Positions 55,289-64,000 of a stretch of DNA of 64,000 nucleotides are shown here, piece after piece (the stretch's first letter is position 1; every line of letters begins with the position of its first letter). The stretch comes from Lytechinus pictus (lineage: Eukaryota; Echinodermata; Echinoidea; Temnopleuroida; Toxopneustidae). The translations under genes were made by a program, and so were the position numbers. Where the stretch lies: positions 36,843,401 through 36,907,400 of the forward strand of contig NC_087249.1 in the NCBI RefSeq assembly GCF_037042905.1, given 5' to 3'. Under the pieces are notes generated by a model that was not told the origin of the DNA, did not search any database, and was given only the letters and a program-made list of their open reading frames with translations.

Positions 55289-56838
55289 CAGTGCGTATCA
55301 ATAAAAACTTGACAGTTTTGAAAAGTCTATCAAAAATTCTTTTCAAATTATGATGTCTATATTTTGATGTTTATTGATGCTCTTTTTATTTTAAATGCAA
55401 TTTTAAGAAATTAATTTTGTTCATGCTTGAACGAACACGAGATTTGTCAAGGGTTAAAAAATAGGTTTGTGCAGAAATGAGAGGAAACAAAATATATGGT
55501 CATTAGACTTCCTGCTAAGCAGTAAACTTCCTCTTAACATTTTCATTATCTTTGCCATTGTTTTTAAAATTATGTTTCAAAATTCACTCACAAACTTATT
55601 TAGTTACTTTTAAAAAAAAAGTTATTTTTTAGGATTGCATATTTAATAATTAATAAAAGTCAACCCAAGAAATGCCTAATTGCATTTTTTTTTTGGCCTC
55701 AATTAGAGGATTTTATTTACAACAAAACAACATAACACATTATGAAAATGAGCATACATGACATTACAGGAAATTTCAGAAATTAAAACAAAAATTTACA
55801 TAATAATGTAATTGTGCAATAATCTTACGTAATCTTTAACATAAATGTAAAAAAACATTAAATGGAAACATGAAATTCACAGTGTTTCAAATATATTCCA
55901 TAATTTCTTTGGGTAGATGAACATATCTTTTCCTGTACCGAGGTTTCATTTCTATTATTTCTATTTCTCTTAAAAATATGAATTTCAGATTGCCTCTCTT
56001 TTCGTTTCCACTCATGTTTCTTAAAACGATGACTTTGTGAATGCACCAAAGTGCGATAGTCAGAAGTAAAACTAATTTTTCGTCTATTTCATGTTTAAAC
56101 AAAATTTTAATGATTGATTTCTAAATCTTTATGAAATATTTGCTGGATTATTTTTTTCAAAAATTCAAAGAATGGTTTGTTCAAATCACAAGAAATGAAA
56201 GCGTGATGAATATCTTCCTCTACTTCACAACGAGAACAGATGTTATCATTCACCAAACCCCTAATTGTTAATTGTTAGTTGTTAATAGGGTGAATTTGCT
56301 GTACTTTGTACTTTATTCAAATCATTATAATTGTGTGTTAGATAGGATATTAAATTATCAATTCTAACAGAAAAGGATTCATCTGCTTGTTGCATAAAAT
56401 AAAATGGTTTGAATTGATTACAAGCTCTCAAATTCCTAATTACAAATTGGGTCATTCTTGGTTGACAAAAAATGTTAGTATGAAAGAATATTCATTGCTA
56501 AAAAAATAATTTATTGAAATGAAAAAGTAAAGTAAATATACAGCTTTGTACGTGACATTTGCGACCAAAATCTGAAAACTATGGCAAAAATAATCTGCTG
56601 ATTGGCAAGAAGTCTTATAACCATACACTTCATTTCCTACCACTTAGCGCAATCCTATATTTGAACCCCCGACAAAACCATCTCGTGTGCACTCAAGCAT
56701 GAACAAATAAAAAAAACATTTTGAATTTGATCGATAAGATTTCAGAGCATCTATGAACATCAAAATATAGACATCATAATTCAAAAGGGTATTTTGATAG
56801 ACGTTTCATAACTGTCCCGTTTTTATTGATACGCACTG
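55289..56838. mobile_element. Tc1/mariner-like element, copy 2 (1,550 bp)
   Basis: The ends CAGTGCGTATCAATAAAAAC and its inverse are flanked by TA (55,287-55,288 and 56,839-56,840). Inverted arms are about 300 bp and related to those at 4,240-5,567. A LINE fragment sits inside (55,685-56,434). No transposase is visible. Confidence 0.7.
55685..56434 (-). pseudogene. 5'-truncated LINE 3' fragment with zinc-finger tail
   Basis: On the minus strand the segment at about 56,188-56,251 encodes NDNICSRCEVEEDIHHAFIS followed by Cys: a C-x2-C-x7-H-x4-C motif typical of the zf-RVT tail after some LINE reverse transcriptases. The downstream frame (LALW-like pattern) is broken by a stop. It ends in a poly(A) (T run at 55,685-55,694 on plus). 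CCTAATTGCA (55,675-55,684) and CCTAATTACA (56,435-56,444) are a near-perfect 10-bp target duplication. Confidence 0.7.
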
Positions 56839-59800
56839 TAAAATGGAATAAAAAGGGTCACCCCCTTCAAAAATACGATAGCTCTCTTCATTTATCAGGA
56901 ACTTTTTTTTACATACTCCTCAATATTCTTAAAACTGGAGTATATAGGAGTGTGGGCTACTAAAACTAAAGCACTAGCCCTTTCTTTTTGTTTACAAATT
57001 GAGAGATATTAACCCCCCCCCCTCCACAAACCCAAAATATATTTCAGGAGCAATCTTCCAATTGTCTTTCATCAAGAGGACTTCTAGTTGAAATTGAGTC
57101 CTCAATATCTATAAAAACATGGAATATATAAGAATGTATGTGATTGTGGGCTACTAAAACGAAGGTACTAACTCGTTGTTTTTGTTTACAAATTGAAAGA
57201 AGGGAAACCCCCTCCACACACCCAAAATATACTACAAAAAAATACTAAAACTAAGACAGTAGCCCGTTGTTTTTGTTAACAAATTGAAATAAGGGAAACC
57301 CCCCTCCACACACCCAAAATATATTTAAGGAGCAATCTTCTAATTGTTTTTTATCAGGAGGACTTTTAGTTCAAATTTACTCCTTAATATGCGAAAAAAC
57401 ATAGAGTATATAGGGTTGCAGGCTACTTAAACTAAAGCACTAGCCCGTTGTTTTTCTTTAGAAATTGAAAGAAGGGAAACCCCCCTCCACACACCCAAAA
57501 TATATTTCAGGAGCAATCTTCCAATTGTATTTTATAAAGAGGACTTTTAGTTGAAATTTACTCCTCAATGTATATAAAAACATAAAGTAATTAGGGGTGT
57601 GGGCTACTAAAATTAAAGCACTAGCCCGTTGTTTTTCTTTACAAATTGAAAGAAGGGAAAGCCCCCTACACACACCCAAAATATATTTCAGGAGCAATCT
57701 TCCAATTGTGTTAAATAAAGAGGACTGTTAGTTGAAATTTACTCCTCAATACACTAAAAAACATAGCGTATATAGGGGTGTGGGCTACTAAAACTAAAGC
57801 ACTAGCCCGTTGTTTTTCTTTACAAATTGAAAGAAGGGAAACCCCCCTACACACACCCAAAATATATTTCAGGAGCAATCTTCCAATTGTATTTTATAAA
57901 GAGGACTTTTAATTGAAATTTACTCCTCAATATACGAAAAAACATAGAGTATATAGGGGTGTGGGCTACTAAAATTAAAGCACTAGCCCGTTGTTTTTCT
58001 TTACAAATTGAAAGAAGGGAAACCCCCCTACACACACCCAAAATATATTTCAGGAGCAATCTTCCAATTGTATTTAATAAAGAGGACTTTTAGTTCAAAT
58101 TTACTCCTCAATACACGAAAAAACATAGAGTATATAGGGGTAAGGGCTACTAAAACTAAAGCACTAGCCCGTTGTTTTTCTTTACAAATTGAAAGAAGGG
58201 AAACCCCCCTCCACACACTCAAAATATATTTCAGGAGCAATCTTCCAATTGTATTTTATAAAGAGGACTTTTAGTTCAAATTTACTCCTCAATATATATA
58301 AAAACGTGGAATATATAGGAATGTATATGAGTGTGGGCTACAAAAACTAAGGCACTAGCCCGTTGTTTTTCTTTACAAATTGAAAGAAGGGAAACCCCCC
58401 TCCACACACCCAAAATATATTTCAGGAGCAATCTTCTAATTGTTTTTTATCAAGAGGACTTTTAGTTCAAATTTACTCCTTAATATGCGAAAAAACATAG
58501 AGTATATAGGGTTGCAGGCTACTTAAACTAAAGCACTAGCCCGTTGTTTATGTTTACAAATTGAAAGAAGGGAAATCCCCCTCCAGAAAACAAAGTTATA
58601 TTTCAGGAGCAATCTTCCAATGCTCTTTTATCAGGTGGACTTTTAGTTCAAATTTACTCCTCAATATACGAAGAAACATAGAGTATAAAGGGGTACGGGG
58701 CGACTAAAACTAAAGTACTAGCCCGTTGTTTTTGTTTACTAATTGAAAGAAGGGAAACCCCCCTCCACACACCCAAAATATATTTTTCAGGAGCAATCTT
58801 CCAATTGTATTTTATAAAGAGGACTTTTAGTTGAAATTTACTCCTCAATATACGAAAACACATAGAGTATATAGGGGTGTGGGCTACTAAAATTAAAGCA
58901 CTAGCCCGTTGTTTTTCTTTACAAATTGAAAGAAGGGAAACCCCCCTACACACACCCAAAATATATTTCAGGAGCAATCTTCCAATTGTATTTAATAAAG
59001 AGGACTTTTAGTTCAAATTTACTCCTCAATACACGAAAAAACATAGAGTATATAGGGGTAAGGGCTACTAAAACTAAAGCACTAGCCCGTTGTTTTTCTT
59101 TACAAATTGAAAGAAGGGAAACCCCCCTCCACACACTCAAAATATATTTCAGGAGCAATCTTCCAATTGTATTTTATAAAGAGGACTTTTAGTTCAAATT
59201 TACTCCTCAATATATATAAAAACGTGGAATATATAGGAATGTATATGAGTGTGGGCTACAAAAACTAAGGCACTAGCCCGTTTTTTTCTCTTTACAAATT
59301 GAAAGAAGGGAAACCCCCCTCCACACACCCAAAATATATTTCAGGAGCAATCTTCTAATTGTTTTTTATCAGGAGGACTTTTAGTTCAAATTTACTCCTT
59401 AATATGCGAAAAAAACATAGAGTATATAGGGTTGCAGGCTACTTAAACTAAAGCACTAGCCCGTTGTTTATGTTTACAAATTGAAAGAAGGGAAATCCCC
59501 CTCCAGAAAACAAAGTTATATTTCAGGAGCAATCTTCCAATGCTCTTTTATCAGGTGGACTTTTAGTTCAAATTTACTCCTCAATATACGAAGAAACATA
59601 GAGTATAAAGGGGTGCGGGGCGACTAAAACTAAAGTACTAGCCCGTTGTTTTTGTTTACTAATTGAAAGAAGGGAAACCCCCCTACATACACCCACAATA
59701 TATTTCAGGAGCAATCTTCCAATTGTATTTAATAAAGAGGACTTTTAGTTCGAATTTACTCCTCAATACACGAAAAAACATAGAGTATATAGGGGTGTGG

Positions 59801-60232
59801 CTACTAAAACTAAAGCACTAGCCCGTTGTTTTTCTTTACAAATTGAAAGAAGGGAAACCCCCCTCCACACACCCAAAATATATTTCAGGAGCAATCTTCT
59901 AATTGTATTTTATAAAGAGGACTTTTAGTTGAAATTTACTCCTCAATATACGAAAAAACATAGAGTATAAAGGGGTGTGGGGCGACTAAAACTAAAGCAC
60001 TAGCCCGTTGTTTATGTTTACAAATTGAAAGAAGGGAAACCCCCCTCCATGCACACACCCAAAATATATTTTTCAGGAGCAATCTTCCAATTGTATTTTA
60101 TAAAGAGGACTTTTAGTTGAAATTTACTCCTCAATATACGAAAACACATAGAGTATATAGGGGTGTGGGCTACTAAAATTAAAGCACTAGCCCGTTGTTT
60201 TTCTTTACAAATTGAAAGAAGGGAAACCCCAC

Positions 60233-60387
60233 CTGACCCCGTTTGTTTGATTTGTACAAGAATGCACGCTTCTCTTCGTGCGCAAAATCCTGTATCTGAT
60301 CTATCTTATATCGCGATATTGTTGGCTGGCTGGCTTGCTGTTGGCTGGCTTATTGTTGGCTCACTTGACATAGGCTTATATAGGGCC
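60233..60387. repeat. Right shoulder of the satellite-flanked structure
   Basis: Inverse counterpart of the left shoulder: AAATCCTGTATCTGATCTAT, GGCTGGCTTGCTGTTGGCTG, then TATATAGGGCC at 60,377-60,387. That 11-mer is in the same orientation as at 33,048-33,058, so it could be a flanking direct repeat. Confidence 0.55.
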
Positions 60388-60403
60388 CTGACGCCTGACG
60401 CTT

Positions 60404-60437
60404 GACGCTTGTGTGTTGCTGCCCTCTACGTTCGTTG
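60404..60437. mobile_element. Solitary hAT-type element end
   Basis: CTTGTGTGTTGCTGCCCTCT plus ACGTTCGTTG is the right end of the element at 7,761-8,950, with the rest missing. It lies about 155 bp upstream of a probable host start codon. Confidence 0.7.
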
Positions 60438-60592
60438 GTATTGACGCTAATAAAATTGGTCGACAGTTTCAACGAGCTCGAGCGGCGTACGTATGTGCAC
60501 TGGTGATGACTGTTGTTTGGGCCGTTGCTGACGAAGCTGGCCCAGCTGAAGAAGATCAATTCATAGACTAACTCTAAAACTAGGGGAAGAAA

Positions 60593-60688
60593 ATGGCGGT
60601 CCCAAATCACAATCCTCCTCAAGGGATGGAGGGATATGATTTTGGTGCTCTCAGTCCAGAACAGCAGGAGAAGTTAAATAATTTCAAG
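60593..60688 (+). CDS. RIIAD1: First coding exon of a RIIAD1-like host gene (partial)
   Basis: ATG at 60,593 in the context GAAAATGG opens 32 codons ending at a donor (TTCAAG|GTAGGT, phase 0). The end of the exon (GALSPEQQEKLNNFK) resembles the start of RIIAD1, a small protein with the RII-alpha dimerisation/docking fold of protein kinase A regulatory subunits, where a similar Gly-Ala-Leu-Ser ... Leu-x2-Phe-Lys segment precedes the domain. The domain itself must be in later exons; none was found before the window ends. The assignment rests on about 15 residues and is tentative. Confidence 0.5.
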
Positions 60689-63010
60689 GTAGGTTACGTA
60701 CGGTACCGGTACCTCACTCACGTCTTCGTCTGTTCGTGTAACCAAGGCAAGGCCAAGGGTAGGGACCCCAATGAAGACAAAAAAAAAAAATCTCCTTCGT
60801 TTTATAATATTAAAATCACTTAGCCTACTTGATTAAAATAAGTGGTACTAATCCATTCAGACAAGTCTTGTTATTCCAACATGTAAATGAAATTAGAAAA
60901 AAAGGGTTCAAACTTGGCCCAAAACGTTCAATTTCCCCCATTGATCATTGACTCCGTCCGCGCTGCTTTGTGTCAATAATAAGGCTTTGCGGCAAGTTTT
61001 AGACAGTTTGGGACGGAGACAGCTGCGCAAAAATATCAGGTGATCGCTGGCGCATCGCGTAAGTCCGCGATGACCCCAAAATATAGTCTTGTAAAAGACG
61101 TCGCTGTCCCGCGCCGTTATTCAATAAATGATCTCGGTCCCGAAATATTTCCACCCAGTTAAAGTCACTTTTAATGTACGTCCATCGAACATTGATAGAA
61201 CAGAAAGAAAGCGTGAGTGAGTCAAGGAAATGAGAGAAAACAGAGGGAAAAGTAGTATTTAAATTGTTTTCAGATATTGCTTGTGTGCCATTTATTTGTG
61301 AAGTCATCAAGCTCGAAGAAGAGCAGAATGCAGATATTTTGATCGTTAGATTATTGTTGCATTGTTATGATTTGATTCCTTACTAAGTTACTTTAAATTT
61401 GATCTAGAGTATGGTGATATTTGACATCTAATTCATCGAACTGATAATCATGTCATGAGCTCTGTCTCTTAATTTTGGCAACCTACTACCTCGGAACATT
61501 TGCTCATGCAAAGGCCGTCCGACGAGTAAAAAAAAAAACGCCCGTCTTAACATTTTAAATAGCTCCGTGGTTTGAATAAAAATGAATAAAACGGCCATCG
61601 TATAAACAAATGTGACTGAGGTAGAGGCCTGTTGTAGGCTCCAGTGGCGTACGCGGGGGAGGGGGGGGTAACAGGGGCTCAACTCAACCCCCTTAAATTT
61701 TTTATACCTACCCCCCCCCCATTTTTTTTTTTGGGGGGGGGTGAAGACCAAGTCAAAATAGTGATGATTATTTATTTTTCATTTTTCGATCTTAATTACC
61801 GCCCCCCAGAAAAAAAAACACCTAGCTGTCCTTACCAGATCATTCTCCCACGAGAATATGTTCACCTTTATTGTTCCCACTGAATGTCGACCTTACTCGA
61901 TGTTCTCATATTTCTTTTTCTCTCCCCCCCCCTCTTCGTACGGAACAAAGAAATACGCTATAGGAGAATGCTCTGGTAGGGACAGGGAGCTCTGTCTTGG
62001 GAGTGGGGGCGTTGAGGGACATTATGGAGGAAAATTAAGAGTCAGTTGTTTGGATTTATATAGGTTATTTTTGTTCCTCTTCCTTTTCTGTTATTTTCTG
62101 TAAATGTTTCCTTTTTATATCAGATACACTACAGTCACATTTGCTCTATGGTGGCAGAACGGTGAATAAAAAAAACAGCCGTTTTAAAGATTTTAAAAAA
62201 TAGCTATATCATACTAGGTGGGTTGGTTACTAATAGTTTGAATAGAAATGAATAAAACGGCTGTGTTCGACCACCGTAAATCAGATCAAAATGTGACTGA
62301 GGTGTTACACGCTCGTAAAAATAAGGAAAGAGGGGGGAGGGGGGTAGATACAGTTATGATATTTTTATCGATCTGATTAAGTCGCCTTACCTCCCCCCCC
62401 CCCCAAGAAAAAATAAAACTACCTCCCAGTCTCTACCATTAGCATTCTCCCGTGAAATTGTTCCCACTTATGAAAAGGACGGGATGTCGACCTTGCTCAT
62501 GAATGTTTTTTTCCTCGGTAACTGATATCTTTTTTGGGGGGGGGTGGGGAGGGGGTGTTGAGTGACATCATGCAGGGTTGAAGGAAAAGTTTAAGTTAAT
62601 TGTTGGGATTTTGGGTTCGGCGCCCCCCTATATATTCTTTTTTATTTTATATACGTACATGATTAAAAAAAATCTCAGATAACGGTAAAAGCCAGTGATC
62701 TTATCTCTGTAGGCCTATATATAACGACGTAAACCGGGACGTATCTTCCCCCCCCTTTTTTTTTAGAAAGGGTGGGTCAGTGTATGAAAAAAAAATGTTT
62801 TCATGGAAAAGAATCAAGTTATTAAGAACATATTTAAAATTAATATTTGTATATTCTGCAATTTAAAATAATTTAAGTGAGGTTTAGGGATGTTTATTTC
62901 GATTTCTCTCTCTATAACATAAAAATACATTAATAAGGTTTGAACATTTCCGCAGTGGAAAATAAAATTTGAATTACATATTAATAATAATGAATTGTAA
63001 TGGATGATTC
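60689..63010. other. Intron-like DNA with a large internal duplication
   Basis: No exon recognised. Blocks at about 61,520-62,050 and 62,160-62,620 are diverged direct repeats with a period of roughly 670 bp. Shared segments include AATGAATAAAACGGC, GTGACTGAGG, GCATTCTCCC/TCATTCTCCC and GATGTCGACCTT. Poly(G)/poly(C) runs are frequent. Confidence 0.5.
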
Positions 63011-63014
63011 TTAC

Positions 63015-63040
63015 CTGATGTGGTAAATGCCCTCGTCCAT
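63015..63040 (-). CDS. Candidate first coding exon on the minus strand (partial)
   Basis: ATGGACGAGGGCATTTACCA begins in a good context (CCAGATGG) and runs 26 bases to a strong donor (CATCAG|GTAAGA). A TTATATAA box lies about 75 bp upstream on the same strand. If real, it starts a gene running leftwards. The product is unknown, and so short a piece may be chance. Confidence 0.25.
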
Positions 63041-63334
63041 CTGGAGTATTCCCTGGACCGGAAAGGCAGGGGTACAACCAGCTCAGGGATCCCTGGGGGT
63101 ATTCTCGTGTTATATAATTCAGGCTAGAACACACCAACCCATCATGGGATCATTCAAAAGATCAATGGAAAGGGGTGCTTTTCACTGGTCAGCACATGAA
63201 TGCTTTGACCCAATCAGAAGTGAAAACGCAAAAAAAAAACATGACTCATTTTATCTCATGAAATGTTCCTACCGAAGACGACGGAATGTCTGGCTTCCAA
63301 GACCTTATCGGACAGGCTGTTTTATGTCTGTCAA

Positions 63335-63535
63335 CACCGCGGCAACTTCACAGAAACAAATTCTTTCACACCCTCCTTATTCCGAAAAATCCATGTAAAT
63401 TACTTTCTTTTTGTTGTCAACACCCGTCTGCATTGATCTTTTGAAGTATACACCGCGGCAACTTCACAGAAACAACTTATTCTTTCACACCCTCCTTATT
63501 CCGAAAAAGTCCATGTAAATTACTTTCTTTACAGT
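63335..63535. repeat. Two direct repeats, period 116 bp
   Basis: CACCGCGGCAACTTCACAGA starts at 63,335 and 63,451; each copy continues with TTCTTTCACACCCTCCTTAT and CCATGTAAATTACTTTCTTT. No coding role seen. Confidence 0.85.
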
Positions 63536-64000
63536 TGTAATATTTTGGCATTTCTTTACGGAATCAAATTATCATTTTTATTGTGCTGTCCTGCATGAAG
63601 AGTTCATATTTTTTGGATCCTGCAGACTGAAGAAATAAAACGTTGCTTTTTAATGCAGGTTCCCTCATGTTTCTATTCGCCGTATTATTCAATTTAAATA
63701 AATGATGCCATGTCTGATTTGTACGTCATGTTAATTCTTCTGATGTAATATTTGTTTGTATTATGTTCATGATTATGACTTGTGAAATAAGTGAAATAAT
63801 GTCATATCTCAAAATTGACGAAGAGTTCCCCATAGCAACCTTCAGAATATTTTTCTTTTGGAAAACTCACCGGCACCGACCAGGGACACCGAAGGAGGGG
63901 GCAACTCTTTTCACTTAACAAAAAAAAATAATAATAATTAACAAGTGAGTATTCTCGTCTGATCATTGTTACATGATGATACCCATACCCCCACCCTAAT

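Larger units (their letters stand above)
54574..60232 (-). repeat. Right satellite array, ~181-bp monomer, inverted
   Basis: About 20 or more monomers carry GTGGGCTACTAAAACTAAAG and AATTGAAAGAAGGGAAACCC, in the opposite orientation to 34,735-36,365. The first few (54,574-55,250) are strongly diverged; those from about 57,300 on are homogeneous. A mariner-like element (55,289-56,838) interrupts the array. A ~918-bp higher-order unit of five monomers is repeated: 58,008-58,740 matches 58,926-59,660 nearly exactly. Confidence 0.9.

Noticed and set aside
58008-59192. Two identical 88-residue frames in the right satellite
   Set aside because: They are duplicates of satellite sequence within the higher-order repeat, not genes.
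63027-63398. 123-residue plus-strand frame near the right edge
   Set aside because: It crosses the candidate minus-strand exon and a direct repeat and has no recognisable domain.

Overview
This is animal genomic DNA that is gene-poor, AT-rich and packed with transposable elements. Intron-bearing genes, chromatin-type motifs, LINEs, Ty3/gypsy elements and DNA transposons rule out a prokaryote. The mix, with a Maverick/Polinton, sea-urchin-like short repeats such as AGATCTAACGTTAGATCT and TAGGCCTA, and marine-invertebrate GGTCA-rich repeats, suggests a marine invertebrate, perhaps an echinoderm. That assignment is an inference; only the presence of the element classes is read directly.

Layout. 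1-10 kb: diverged repeats and non-autonomous DNA transposons: a tandem pair of 420-bp Harbinger-type elements with TTA duplications, a Tc1/mariner-like element with long inverted repeats, a 322-bp hAT-type element, a tRNA-like sequence, and a 1.19-kb hAT-type element nested in another element. 10.4-12.4 kb: a decayed Ty3/gypsy element with a large internal deletion. 12.4-16.4 kb: AT-rich DNA without genes, with striking palindromes and a 24-bp minisatellite. 16.4-26.6 kb: a LINE whose ORF1 is split by a complete 5.56-kb Ty3/gypsy element (703-bp LTRs, gag, pol). 26.7-27.9 kb: a second copy of the hAT-type element. 28-33 kb: repeat debris and small foldback elements.

33.0-60.4 kb is the most organised part. 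A ~181-bp satellite runs in one orientation at 34.7-36.4 kb and in the opposite orientation at 54.6-60.2 kb. Matching shoulder sequences lie outside both arrays, so the structure resembles a foldback-type element. In its centre sits a complete 16,914-bp Maverick/Polinton (36,996-53,909) with a perfect 6-bp target duplication CCTATC, 5'-AGT...ACT-3' ends and ~0.4-kb terminal inverted repeats. Plus-strand genes: a spliced PC4-like DNA-binding protein, a protein with a Cys/His motif, integrase with a chromodomain, minor capsid protein, a basic virion protein, major capsid protein and adenain-type protease. Minus-strand genes, converging on the first set: protein-primed DNA polymerase B (spliced), two small membrane/basic proteins, packaging ATPase, and two conserved structural-type proteins. 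All look uninterrupted. Together they supply replication, integration, capsid assembly, maturation and genome packaging, the set that has led Polintons to be viewed as integrated viruses.

60.4-64 kb: a probable host gene first exon (RIIAD1-like) followed by intron-like DNA with internal duplications, and a weaker candidate first exon on the minus strand near 63.0 kb.
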